This document shows positions 42,890 to 55,583 of a stretch of DNA of 64,000 bases, piece by piece (positions within the stretch are counted from its first letter, which is position 1; every line of letters starts with the position of its first letter). The stretch spans positions 7,984,249 to 8,048,248 of the forward strand of contig OU696586.1 of NCBI GenBank assembly GCA_916048095.2, written 5' to 3'. The position numbers and the translations under genes are program-made. The DNA is from Sacculina carcini (taxonomy: Eukaryota; Arthropoda; Thecostraca; Sacculinidae). The notes under the pieces are model-generated. The model had not been told where the DNA came from, made no database searches, and worked only from the letters and a program-made list of their open reading frames with translations.

Positions 42890-45359
42890 GATATTATATT
42901 ATGCAATCTATATTCTGCTACGTAATATTCCTAATACATATATCATCAGATCGCAAAATATATTTAAAGGTTCACATCATTCTCCAAAATCATTTGCTTA
43001 AGAGCTATTCTACTTTTATCGCTAGAATATTTACTGCTAGCAAAATATCATATACCTCGCTATCATTTAAACCCACTCTTTATAGATACATTTAATTCGC
43101 CCGTCGTGCGGAACAGTTCATAAAATATAATTAATATTCAATTCATAAAAAAATTAGTGCAAATTGAAAAAGAAAAACAAACCCACAGGAAAGTTATAGC
43201 TAATCTAAAAGTCTAAATGTGAAATTTATGTTTCAATTTAGAAAACATGTTTTTCCACAACACTATCAAAACAATGCAACCTTCTGTCATCTCTATAATT
43301 CCAGGTTAATGCTTCCGCTAAAACAGCATAAGTTGGCATTACATGATATTGCAACCCATATCCTTATGCAACTTATGCTTATGCAACTTGAAATTAAACC
43401 AATTAAATTACACAGTTATATTCAGTAGTTTACTTTGTTCCCAATAGCATTTTACCCGCCCGTCGTGCGGAACGTTATTGAGGACAATAAAGCCTTTATA
43501 TTCAGTAGAGTGTAGCATTAATTAAACTGTACGCAATAAAACCACACCATCCATGCTTGGAGATATTATGATGCATTCTTAATTGTGATTGGGCTTCAGT
43601 GAAATTTAATCGGTGTATATTCCTGTGTAATCGCAAGTGCGCATAATAGCTGTCAAATTGGCAATATGTCCTTTTGACTTTACACCGCCGTAACGTCCTT
43701 CAGATACCCTTTGGAAAATTACAAATTATACCGTATTGTAGAAGAAAAGATTTCTAGAACGATGGTATAATTTATTTTTATGTGTAACAAATAGTTACTG
43801 AGAAATAGTAGAAAAATGAATTAATTTTAGTCGCCCGGTGTTCAAGTGTAATTTTGGATGTATTTGAGAATTTTGCCAATTTTACACGTTTTTTGTATCA
43901 TTTGTGGGTATAAATTATAGCTTATCTTGTAGAACACAAAATTCTCTACACAGTAGTATATTCCTGTGTAATCGCAAGTGCGTAAATTGTGATTGGACTT
44001 CAGTGAAATTTAATCAGTGTATATTCATGTGTAATCGCAAGTGCGCATAATAGCTGTCAAATTGGCAACATGACATTTTGACTTTACACCGGCGTAACTT
44101 CCTTCAGATACACTTTGGAAAATTAATAATTATACCGTACTGTAGGAAACAAAATTTCTAGCACGATGGTATAATTAATTTTAATGTATGACAAATAGTT
44201 CCTGAGAAATGGGTATAAAAATGAATAAATTGTAGTCACCCGGTGTTCAAGTGTAATTTTGGATGTATTTGAGAATTTTGCCAATTTTACACGTTTTTTG
44301 TATCATTTGTGGGTATAAATTACACCTTTTCTTGTAGAACACAAAATTCTCTACACAGTAGTATATTCCTGTGTAATCGCAAGTGCGCATAATAGCTGTC
44401 AAATTGGCAATATGTCCTTTTGACTTTACACCGCCGTCACTTCCTTCAGATACACTTTGGAAAATTAAGAATTATACCGCATTTAAAAAAATACAATTTC
44501 CAGCACGATGATATAATTTATTTTAATGTGTGACAAATAGTTCCTGAGAAATAGGTAGAAAAATGAATTAATTTAGGCGCCCGGTGATCAAGTGTAATTT
44601 TGGATGTATTTGACAATTTTGCCAATTTTACACATTTTTTGTATCATTTGTGGGTATAAATTATAACATTTCTTGTAGAACACAAAATTATCTACACAAT
44701 AGTATAATTTTTATAGCTGTACCATTGCTGGTTTATGAGGAATAGATAGGGGAATATTTACCAAAACATTCACGGTTTCCAGTGCTAATTTTGCATTTTT
44801 GACTTTGTCATTTTGACTTCACACCGCCGTAACTTTTTTTTAATACACTTTGGAAAATTAAAAATTATACCGTGTTGTAGCAAACAAAATTCCCAGCATG
44901 ATGGTATTATTTATTTAGTTGTGTGATAATTAGTTTTTGATACATAGAGAAAAAAGTATAGAAAATCGGACGCGTGGAGTATAAATATAATTTTGAATAT
45001 AGATTGAAATTTTGTCATGTTTACATCTTTTATGTTCTATTTTTGGATATGAATTATAACCTATCTTGTAGAACAGAAAATTCTCTACACAGTGGTATAA
45101 TCTGTTTGGCTGTACCATTTCTGGTTTATGAGGAGTAGATGGCAGAGCATTGACCACAATTTTCGCATTTTTCAGGGTTCATTTTGTCTTTTCACCGCTA
45201 TAACTTTTTTTGATTTCATTTTTGAAATTTAAAATTTAATCTAAAGTGTAGACAAGAAAATTTCCAACGTGATGGTATAAATTGTTAGCGGGTAGGCTGA
45301 GTGGTGGCCGAATAATAGCTGATAGAAAATGGACCAAGGAGGGTCGAACACACACACAG

Positions 45360-45391
<32 letters not shown>

Positions 45392-45417
45392 ACAGAGGAT
45401 CTCTTTTATATATATAG

Positions 45418-45420
<3 letters not shown>
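42890..45420 (+). repeat. 2.5-kb block duplicated at 57652-60168
   Basis: Nearly identical to 57652-60168 at an offset of about 14,762 bp. It includes CCCGCCCGTCGTGCGGAA motifs (about 43098 and 43452) and an array of ~341-bp units starting CCTGTGTAATCGCAAGTG near 43622, 43963 and 44368, with a related start at 44026. The block ends in a (CA)n tract (about 45350-45390). Confidence 0.9.
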
Positions 45421-45443
<23 letters not shown>

Positions 45444-45448
<5 letters not shown>

Positions 45449-45640
45449 TAATACACTTCAGGGTGTGTTCAAGGAAATAGTCACGAGGTTTTGTCATATA
45501 TGTAGCACAATATGGAGATAACGGTTTTGCATTTGAATCACTGATATGTTTATACTCACTGACGAATGTCGCAAGACCGAAACGTTTGACAAAGAGTGGC
45601 AGTCATTTGTGTTTTCTTTTCTTTCTTCATATATGTCAAA
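45444..45640 (+). repeat. Penelope-like terminal repeat copy with hammerhead-like motif (copy D)
   Basis: Homologous to 38621-38815. The ribozyme-like core at 45555-45590 has CUGACGA, a GUC-GCAA-GAC hairpin and GAAACGUU. Stem I is partly lost (CUCA against UGAC). A polypyrimidine stretch and (TA)n of about 85 bp follow (45650-45732). Confidence 0.65.
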
Positions 45641-45645
45641 AACTT

Positions 45646-45736
<91 letters not shown>

Positions 45737-45851
45737 CTAAATATGCTGACGATATGCTGATATTACAGATATGCTGACGGTCACAAGTATACGAAATGAA
45801 CCTGGAATGAGCCAGTGGGCGGATTCACCTGCCTGTGTAGAAAGAAAGTTT

Positions 45852-45950
45852 GGGCGCTTCCGGTACATGGGGTCACCTTAGGGTGGTAATAGTGCTTGCA
45901 CTCTTCCCATGCTACTGGATTTGCCTGTAATTAATAATAATAATAATAAA
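45852..45950 (+). mobile_element. LINE 3' tail copy
   Basis: CGCTTCCGGTACATGGGGTC, TAGGGTGGTAATAGTGCTTG, CTTCCCATGCTACTGG, then (AAT)n. It is a short 5'-truncated retroposon of the same family as at 7808, 15195 and 37405. Confidence 0.88.
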
Positions 45951-47112
45951 AAGAGGAAAACTAAAAATCACATTTCTGGGAAGTAGCCCGATATATTGAA
46001 TAACCCCTTCGGCACACCGGCAATAAAGCCTTTGAGAGAAAACTTCACAATGAACATGACAACGTTCACGTAAACATACATGGAGAACACACCTACAACA
46101 TACATTGGTAGCATAGCAGAAAAATAGGCAACGGCCCATACAAATTTACTTTGAATACTCGAATACTGCTGAATGCACATCATATTAGATCAAACACAAA
46201 CTGTAGAATTCACCAGTATGATACGCGTTGTGTCTGCATAAACAAGTCATGAAGGAAGAGTATTCAATGAATGGGTGCGGTGTATGGAATGATTTCGTGG
46301 TCTCTGATTGCGTGCATGGTCCATAAACATAGCGGTCAACTAGCGTTCAGCACGCGTATGAAAAGACCGCAGTTTTATATCAACACCGCATCATTAAGCT
46401 TTGTTCGCTTAAAACTTTCATCCAGTACCAGGCAAATTACCTATTGGATACATTCATCATTCACAGGACATTCACATTCACAGGACAAATACAGAACACA
46501 GACACAGATCACAGACAAAATTGAGACACAGTAAAACAAAAAAATTCAATACAGACGAAAATGCCTGCCAAAAATGACACATCCGCGAGAATATTCTTCT
46601 CTATTGTCTGCATAGAGAAACGGCGTTATACATATGCATACGATGATCAAAGTGAAGAGACTCCCAATATTGCTCCGGACAGAAAGATACAGCTTGAAAA
46701 TGGTTACTGCTCTCGATGTACCGGGAGAATATATAACATGACAATTTCGTATTGACACTACGAAGTTTTCATACTTCCATTATGTACTTGCCTTCTGGTA
46801 CTTCCATTATGGAATTGCCACTTTTTCGATATGAAATGACTGGATAAATAATACAACACTTGTTTTCACAGGATACTTTCAGCCACAGCAAAGTTATCTG
46901 CATACAGCGGTGTTTTGGCTCAAAATCTTAATACAATGATTGATCCCTCATGGGCCTACCACCCGTCATGACCAGCACATATTCTCCAGGTTCATTCACG
47001 CTTGCTCACAGTGTCTGACAGCTCCATTTTCCTTACAGCTCAGATTTCACTTTCACATCCCTAGTGATTAACTCATTGCGTATTTTGGATTGACTTTCCA
47101 TTAGACAAGTAC
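45951..47112. other. Intronic, no gene seen
   Basis: Only short ORFs with no recognisable domain. CATTCACAGGACA is locally duplicated (about 46452 and 46469). Confidence 0.5.
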
Positions 47113-48290
47113 CTGATCAGTAGGGTGGCCTATTGGTGCGCTAAGAATTGGTAAAAGTTGCGCTAAAAAACCCTAACAGTTGCACTAATAAGTTGCACTT
47201 AAAATTTTACAAAAAATTCACTAAAACTCTCAAAAAGCTGGTGAAAATCACTTAATTATGAAACTTAATTTCCTCACTTTTTGTGAGGAAAATTTGTACG
47301 TTTTACATTCGATAACAATTACGACAATGTTTTGATCACTCGCGGTTGTGCTAGAATTGCATGCTTCATGAGCTTCAACTGTCACCTCACTGGGGATTCG
47401 GAAGCGCTAAAAATCTCAAATAGTTGTGCTAATAAGTTGAGCTCAATGGTTCGCTAAATATCGTCAATTTTAAATAATAGGGTAATACAATTTAAACACT
47501 GAAATCACTCCTTAACATTATACCTTGGGAGTTTCACGTTTGTTTCTACTTAATGCATTTTGAGCATTGGTGGTTGCGTTAGGATTGTGTGTTTCACATG
47601 CTTATCTAGTCTGTCGAGTCTGTCGCACTGATGCCTGGTAGTGGCATTTAAATACACAACATTATTTGAAATTCTCACTTGATGTTAATTATATTTAATG
47701 TTTCAATGTCTAAATGGATTTTGCAGATAAAGCATTATCTGATTATGCGGTAATTATATTCAAGTACTGTTGATCTAACTAGTTGATCTAAGGTTGCTCG
47801 AAAAGTATAAAAATTCATGTTTAATTCTATTGCACAAATACACGTGGCTATATCACAGTTTTATGTCTATATTATATTTAATATGTCTGCATTGTGTTTA
47901 TACATATGTGTGTTTGTATGTCGTGATATGCACACGCAGGATGTCTAGCACCACACACGGACACAATATTCAGCAACTTTCCAAATACATGCTTATCGAG
48001 TATATATTGATAATACATGAACATTTGCTACAATGTACACCTTTACAACTGTATATTTTTCTCGATAGTGTAAAATGATTGTTCTAAAAGTTCAAAATTG
48101 TCCTAAATCTATATAGTTGATGTTAAAAAAGGAAACGTTGCAAACGTTGCGCTAAAAATAAAAAGTTGCATATATAACTTATTACAAACTTAACTCACAT
48201 CAATACAATATTGATATTTGGGCTCCTTATGACAAGCAGATTATATGATAAAAAGTTGCATTTGCAACAAAAGGTCACCCTACTGATCAG
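47113..48290. mobile_element. Non-autonomous element with 18-bp inverted ends (hAT-like)
   Basis: CTGATCAGTAGGGTGGCC (47113-47130) is inverted as GGTCACCCTACTGATCAG (48273-48290), with one mismatch. CAGTAGGGTG starts resemble hAT termini. The outer palindrome CTGATCAG obscures the target duplication, so the superfamily is tentative. The interior is AT-rich with repeated GTTGCGCTAAAAA/GTTGCACTAATAAG motifs and no coding. Confidence 0.7.
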
Positions 48291-48299
48291 TAGGCAAAG

Positions 48300-50768
48300 T
48301 TCAGGCTGCACGATTCAGGGTAAATATACAATCGGAAGACGTGAATGTTTCGTCAGTTGTCGAATGGGTATAAATTATGAGTAGAAACATGAGTGTGATT
48401 ACGCAATAATGAGTAGAAACACACCATATTGTTACATTGTCAAGATTATTGGTCATCCTTATCAAAAAGGCAGCGAATAACGAGAAAATATCATTTTTTC
48501 TTCGAGGAAATATCATCTCATCTATTCTTATCATCTATCACATTTATCTTCAAAATGTGAGACTTCTGGCAACACAATTTCCATAATATAATACATGCTA
48601 AAGCGAAAGAAATTGCAAGAAATACTGCCTAAATACCTATAGAATCTTATCATGCGTATCATTGCACGCTTAACCAACTGGAAATTGTATTCATGCGTCG
48701 ACAGAATTTTTATTTTTGACCAGACGAAAATGCCACGTCATGCAAGAATTCACAGTTCTAAGAAGCACCATACTGTTGATGCCCCATAGAATTATGCTAA
48801 TGCGCCTGGGCGTGGAGAATTGATGGCATGAAAAAGGACTATTCTAAAATCCATTTTAAAGCCGAACATTAATATTATTGCCGAATATAAAATTCGTTTA
48901 CTGTTCTCAAAGGAGTGGCATAGCCATTGGAAACAAGAACAAAAATGAAGCTGGAATATCTAACGGAAATAAAAAGGCAAGCCTACACAGAATACGAATA
49001 ACAATCTGATGTCATTTTAATACGATTCGTAATCGCGATTTGTTTGCTGTTATCACTGCCAAACCAACGTATATTTCTTTATAACCTGACACAACTTGAT
49101 GAAAAACTGTCAAGACCATATACAAATAAGTAGGGACATATAGTGAGGCTAAATGAAATAATATTCTAGTAATATTTATCATCCATCCAATTCAATTAAT
49201 ATTAATCATCCATCCCGTTCATTCAAGTGATGTTGATTTCATTGATATGATGGGTATATGCCATGACATATGAGTTTGATGTGAACATGTCGTGGCATAT
49301 ATTATAGTGTCATAAAGATAGTCTTATAAAGTCCTCTATCTTCCTATAAATTATTCGAAATTACTTCATCCTCTTTCGTCTAAATCACATGCTGAATCAA
49401 GCACGAACAGAAACGATAGCCAAGTGCGTGCATCAAGGAAATTATTTGAAGTTCAAAACCAAGCGTCAAAGATCACCGGCATATTATGCAAATGTCACGA
49501 ATATGAAATATAGGCCTCACAAACACTATATTCAACTATCACTTACTTGTATTGCACGGATAGATATGGGGAAGATCCGTCAGTTGTTCAAGGTCTCATG
49601 AGAACCATGGGTGTGGTATATATTCACACTTTAAATGGTATTTCCCATGATAATGCCAGCTTCAAATAAAATAAATATACGTTGACCACCATATTTTCAA
49701 TTGAATTTGTTATAACCTCAGATATTACAGCATGTTTGGACCATTTGTATTGGCAGCTACAGTTGGGTTACCAGAATACATTTTAAGGTCTTCGCAGATA
49801 TATTTCTTTAGAAGGAGGCATGAGAGAATTGTGATGTACTTCCTCGTCTTGCTGTTTAATAATTCGGTTATGTCTAGCCTACAATATTTGCACACCATAT
49901 GTGCACTTTCGTAGAAATACTGACATCGGTGCACAGTGGAGAATGAAGGATGGTAATAAGCCCTGCGAAATTAAGGGCAAATTATAAATAAATCAATCAT
50001 TCAATAAATCAATCTACAGAGTGAGAATGAGAATAGCGCAAACACTATAAATTGCATTACTGTAATTCACATGCACATTGATCATCATTAGAAAGAGAAA
50101 AAACAATAAAAACAGAGAACAAAAACATACTTGAAATTATATAAAGATAAACGGAATACAAATGAGTTTATCGGATATTAAAATGAGTTTTTCAAAACGC
50201 ATGTTTGATCCCAAGTGTTTACTTCAACAGTATAGTCCAACTCAAGAGAATAAATAAGACAGAAAACGGCTCGAACAAAATTAATGAGTGATTTGGATAA
50301 TATGTAATTATTGCGCTCTCGCTACTATATGCGTATCCATCAGTGCATTGAAACTATGAAAAATCTGGAACAATGGTCAAATTAATAGAACACATACAAT
50401 ACAACTTAATACAACTTAATAGATTATCATATCTTTCATGAGTAGCGTGATTTGGGTAATATAATTTTTTAATATACAGTGCGCTTTGAAATACAGCTAT
50501 ATGTATACTTTATTCACGAATATGTATTTACAAGCATTAGAAATTACATAACTATATGAGAGGAAGTACCAGGAATGTCCGCTGTGCTGATATAAGAGCT
50601 TGTCCACGAGCGGATACGGACGCAAACTTAACTTGGCTTGTAAATCTTTCAGGATCTCCAGCCACTATCAGATAGTCGCATGCACTGAGCTTGTTATAGT
50701 TCCCCGGATACAATTGACAGGTGGATGGGTATTGGTACACATTGATCCGACAAATGCAGCTAGCTTAC
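48300..50768. other. Intronic, no gene seen
   Basis: AT-rich with several short ORFs, none recognisable. Confidence 0.5.
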
Positions 50769-51207
50769 CGTCGTGCGAGAACGTGCGCACCGTTGTGGCA
50801 CTGCCCGTCAGAGAGCCGGGAAGGTCCAGTTCGACAGTGTTCCACTTCGAGGTCGTTGCCGAGACCCGTTCGAACATCTTGCGCATGTACTCTGGCACAA
50901 CTGGAGGCTGATGACCAGATGGTGGCCTTCGCTGCCGGCCCAACATGCGCAGAAACGAGTTTTCCAGCAGTTGCATGTCTGACTGTGGTAGTTCCGAAGC
51001 AAGAGACATCGCGGACGGCGACTTCGGTGAAGAAGAGACTGCCGTCGCTGTCGAAAATACTCTGTTGCTTGTCACGATCCACATAAATAGCACCAGGCGG
51101 GACTGTAAAAGTTGCGGCGCACGTCGCTTTGCACATGAGGCACGCAGACATCGCAGCCACTGTGCGGCTAAAGGAGTGGACATTGTCGATAAATTCGACC
51201 GCCTCAT
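50769..51207 (-). CDS. bmp2/4 (dpp): BMP2/4 (Dpp) ligand, coding exon 1: signal region and N-terminal prodomain
   Basis: First coding exon of the ligand continued at 31418. The first in-frame ATG after the upstream TAG (51232-51234) is at 51207; a second at 51183 has A at -3 and may be used instead (449 aa). A hydrophobic stretch RLVLFMWIV about 40 codons in is the likely signal peptide core, cleaved near TATA/VSS. Then come LLENSFLRMLGRQRRPP, VVPEYMRKMF and TTVRTFSHD, matching in order the LLxxFG-RRP, VPxYMxDLY and NTVRSFHH motifs of BMP2/4 prodomains. The exon ends GAC-G before GTAAGC. The first ~35 codons are Arg-rich and lack a family match. Prodomain helices keep the ligand latent and assist its folding in the secretory pathway. 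Confidence 0.92.
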
Positions 51208-51239
51208 GGACGCTTCCACTACACACCTACGCTAGAAAT

Positions 51240-51658
51240 CGACTGACCGCTTCTTCATAATGCCACAACAGTCAGTATCGCGCCGGCTCGCTGCCTCAAG
51301 CGATCACGTGCAGCCAGATCACACCCACCCACACCTACGCACACAAACTAGCCCGCGTGACGCACGGACCTTCGCACCAACCGGTTGAAATCAACGATCA
51401 ACGAATCAACAGCCGTTATCGACGCGATTGGCCCACGAGCGTTATTGACGCGCGAATAGCACACTCACATTTACGAATCACCAGTGACAGTGCACGAACA
51501 GTGTCCAGCATACATATACACACACGCGCGCATACACGCACGTGCTCATTCTCGCGCCAAAACTGCATACGGACGGCAACGCAGTGAAGACGCGCAAACA
51601 AGCAGGCTCCCACTTCGCCTGTCCTCTCGCCAACTTGTGTCCATTCCCTCACACACAC

Positions 51659-51698
<40 letters not shown>

Positions 51699-52060
51699 AC
51701 AAGCATACCGGCACGCGTTAGCATGTATGCAGACGGACACACAGACAGAGGGCGTTTAACGCGGACAGGTGCGCGGACTTGCTCATATGTGTCCGTGGAG
51801 ACGTAATGTCTGGATGGAACGACACACAACCTCGTGTACGCACAGCCACACAGACGCTGCTTAAACGGTGGAGCACACACACACGCACTCACTCTCATGC
51901 ACACGTACACACACACACACACACACACAACCACACATGTAGTGAGCGTGAGAAAGAGCCAAAGGTAAAAGATGGCCAGGATAAAACATTTGCGCGTGTG
52001 CGAGTGAGCCTTCATATATGCGTGTTATTACAGCTTTAACTTGCCAAGCGCGGAAAAAGC
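51240..52060. other. Upstream of BMP2/4 exon 1: (CA)n tracts, no assigned promoter
   Basis: Long CA-rich microsatellites at about 51650-51705 and 51880-51930, with CG-containing sequence between. The promoter and 5' UTR of the BMP2/4 gene should lie here or further up, unless there is another upstream exon. I cannot pick a TATA box or start site. Confidence 0.5.
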
Positions 52061-55000
52061 AATGGTGTGATAAAACTGACTTGCTAATGTAGTTTTCTCA
52101 TGATAATCCTACCGCTCTTGTACACACACTCACACCAACGCCCACAGTATGTATCACACATGCACACCTACCCGAAAAAATTTTCATGGTCTTCAGTAGC
52201 AAACATTTTGGCTACAAGTAATATAATATAATTGTTATAGACGCTATTCTCTAGTCAACGGTGTATCAGAATTTCTGAAAAAATTGGTTGCAACCCCATA
52301 GAAATATTAGATTCATATAACTATAGGGTGTTTAAGTGAAATTTTCATGAATGCACGAACATAATCAGAGCTAACAAAAAATCAAAAACGGTTTTTATAT
52401 TGTGAAAACTATATTATATTTTCGGGAAAAAGTAAACTTATAATCAACCTAAAAACGAATTTGTGATTCGTAAAAATACCAATTATCTTGCAGTTATGGG
52501 AGAGGAAAGCGTTATACACCCTACTATTCTATTTTGCACATTTTTTCTAGGTTTTGATGCAATTTTTACTATATACCACTAAAAATTGTCCAACAACGCA
52601 AAAAGGTTAATAATTATCAAAAAAATAAGTAAAAGAAAACATTAATGCAAAAACGTTAATTATTTCCTTGCTCATTAGTAACGCAATATACTCTTTTAGT
52701 TAGGATGTTCTTTACATAGCTTCAATAAGAATTTTCCTTGCGCCATTATGGGTATTCTCGTTTCACAACTTCATCAGTAGAAATTTCCGAATTGCATGAA
52801 TCGAGCACTTTCAAGAATGCGTAATATAATAATGTTTGTCAGCGCATTGCGGCATGGGCGTAAATCACGGAGTGTATGAGAGTGTATACACCTTGCGACT
52901 GATTCGCTGGGGTATGAATATGCAGTTATACTCCCTATAATTCTGCTCATTTAAGCTCATTGGATATATTGCTATCGAAATCAGCATAACAAAATGTAGC
53001 AATTCACTATACATGTGTATGTATGCAATGATATGCAATACACTTTTCATTGAGGTATGTGTGTTGTAATATACCGGGAATAAAATGTTGAGTGTCTCAT
53101 GCAATGCCCAACTGAGTCAACTTTAAAGACTAATGTATAATTGTTTTGAACCAAAAATCATAATCCTCATAATTTTCTGCTCTGCACAATTTGTGTTGTC
53201 CTTGCCCACGCCTGTAATTCCTCCATTCCGACAGCATTAACTTGTCCTATCTACATTCTTTTTGGCACTTAGCACCGGTGTTTGATAACCAATAATGTGT
53301 AATGTGTTCTTTATTCTTGTTTTCAAACTCGCTTACTTCATTTTTCTATTTGTTTTAATATAATTTGTGTCATTTTCTGCTGGCTCATGTATTTTAACCC
53401 CTTTCCCACTATGACTCTTTTATATTGTTGCCGCCATTTTTACTGTTTACGCGCCTCGGCTTTACTTGACGCTATATCAAATACATGTGTAGCTTTTTTG
53501 GTTTGGTACCAGCACTCAGAAACTCAGAAACTGGATATATTAATACAGCACAATTACATGTACGCAAAATAGAGCTCACTGCGCGGTTAACGCTACACAC
53601 TACTACTGTGACTACTGTGTTCAATCTACCATGGCTTACGTGACATTTGATATGGCTCTTGTCATACGATCTGTCATCATCAGCTGACGCTGCCAGCGCT
53701 GGCAGGTTGCACTGCACCTTCCTGGAATGCACACACCGGGCAGTGCAAGTCCATCATTGTGCAAACCACACATACATACAGATGAACGCACACACATTCG
53801 CAACACCACAGATGATTTCAAACACATACAAGCAATGTGAAACCTGATACCACAGTCCAACACATGTTTGTTTACTTGTTTTGTTTATTGCTGCCATCCC
53901 TCTGAGCCTTGGTACAAATATACGATCTTGAATTCTTGATCTTGCGGTGTTGTTTGTTACGCTCGCGTCCTAATATTTGTATTACGTTTTCATTAGCTCT
54001 GTAACAGCGATGTTGCAGATGTCACCAGTTGTAAAAGAGTTGGCTGTTGGTTGCTGTTGTTGGCGTGGTAGTCTTGTGGAGCAGCCTCTTGAAGTTGTGT
54101 GCAGCGATAATGCGTATTGCCGATTCCAAACACAGTTGATTGTTGAAAATAAACTTATTGCGTCGTGATAATATCTCTAATGTTGCAGTTCCTACTTCTG
54201 TTGTTCCTAACCCTATCTGTCATAATGTTATCCCCAATGTTCTATCCGGTGGTCTATTTCCTATTCTATCCCGTCCCCTAATTCTCACTCACTCCCTACA
54301 TGATGGCCTAGTCTGTATTCTCCAATACTCTAATCGGTATTCTCCTATTCTTATATGTTTTATCCACTGGTGTTGCTATATTATGTTTCCGTTCTCCCCC
54401 GAAGGGTGAAAACACTGTGCTTATATACCGCTAACTAGCGCCGCGTACTACACTATACAGCTCCAAGCTGGGCACGGCCTAAGTAAACAAGTACATGAGT
54501 GGAATACGCATATCTATGCTGGTCACTACGCAAGCGGTTTCTATGTTACAAAAACATCTGGAAAGCAGCCGCAGTGATAGATGTGTTTATGTGTGTGCAC
54601 GACCGACGCTCTGGTTTCTACTTCTAGCCTACTGCTGCCATAAATTTACACAATGCACAAGGAAGGCAATGCACGAGTGTTAAATCAAGATATAATAATA
54701 AAAGTTATATATAACACCGCATCAAATATAAACATTGTTACAAGCTGCTTAAAAATGGAGTAAATCATTTTTACAGTACTGAACGAATCGCGTCCTAAAT
54801 AGGTGCCATATATCCAGCACGCACGACATGGTTGCCTTCTCAGCGCTGAGTGACAACTTCTTAGAACTTCTAGATAAAGCGTTCATAACCATGTATGTGA
54901 GCCTGATTACCAGGGATATAAGTAAGCCTATAAAGGTTGAATATAATATATGTTCTCATATATGCATTATTTTCTTTCCTGAAAAGAATGCTTGCTTAAT

Positions 55001-55150
55001 TCTCTTGTAGTAACATTAAACTTTATAAAATATTATTCAATAAAATGGTTTTCTTATTACGTCGTTCTTATTTATATTTTTTATATCTATCAAGAATCCA
55101 GGAGGTGCGATAACTTTATGCTGATTTGAAAAGTGAGCTAACACTGAAAA
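52060..55150. other. Intergenic, no gene seen
   Basis: AT-rich sequence without recognisable ORFs. The 53980-54440 part has LTR-like features (TTATTGCGTCGTGATAATATC, a pyrimidine-rich stretch and a TATATA near the end) but no paired copy is visible in the window. Confidence 0.4.
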
Positions 55151-55157
55151 ACGTTAA

Positions 55158-55580
55158 CACTAGAAAGACCGAAAAATTGAACTACCCAGAAGGACCGGAA
55201 CGGTCAATTGACGACTGTCAATTATGACTACTCTATTTTTGGCGATTTTTCCCAAGAATGTTTTTATGTTTTCCAATGGTTTAGACAACGGAACAAACGT
55301 TGAATGCACTGGTATTGAAATAATAGTAAAAATTGATTCTAACTCTATAATAGTTTATTAGAGTTAGTTAGTTAGTAAATTAGAGTTATAACTCTAATTT
55401 AGAAATCCCAACTTCATTAATAGAGGACGAAATATGCACAATTGTATAAGTATGTTGAGCTATACGTTTGCTAATGCTGAGCTATGCTATGCTAACAGCG
55501 CTATGCTAAGCTATATGTGTGTAAGCTATATGTAAGCTATATTTATAAGTATACTATGCTAAGTATAGGTTTATATAGTT
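55158..55580 (+). mobile_element. piggyBac-type short element, copy 3
   Basis: CACTAGAAAGACCG follows TTAA (55154-55157), then AGAAGGACCGGAACGGTCAA. It is homologous to 17543 and 19521 for about 250 bp. GCTATGCTAAGCTATATGT-type short repeats follow (55470-55560). The right end is not found. Confidence 0.65.
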
Positions 55581-55583
55581 ACT

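Larger units (their letters stand above)
31419..50768 (-). other. bmp2/4 (dpp): 19.35-kb phase-1 intron of the BMP2/4 gene
   Basis: Donor GTAAGC (50769/50768 junction) and acceptor TTACAG (31420/31419) join GAC-G to AG-AAA, giving His-Asp-Glu-Lys across the junction. Vertebrate BMP2 and BMP4 have their coding intron at the same place, after the TVRSFHHE-like motif. The acceptor's upstream tract is a (GT)n/(G/T)-rich microsatellite instead of a plain pyrimidine tract. The intron carries piggyBac, hAT, LINE-tail and Penelope-like pieces and tandem arrays. Confidence 0.92.

Noticed and set aside
48340..48365. CTGACGAAAC as another hammerhead core (minus strand)
   Set aside because: There is no stem II between CTGACGA and the following bases, so it cannot form the ribozyme.
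51208..51219. Upstream start for BMP2/4 exon 1
   Set aside because: The codon at 51219 is GTG; the first in-frame ATG is at 51207, and the one at 51183 is a credible alternative.
50668..51235. Plus-strand ORFs opposite BMP2/4 exon 1
   Set aside because: Antisense shadows of the GC-rich exon; the minus strand has the prodomain homology.
51416..52015. A 199-codon Cys/Val-rich ORF upstream of BMP2/4 exon 1
   Set aside because: Composed largely of (GT)n microsatellite; no domain.
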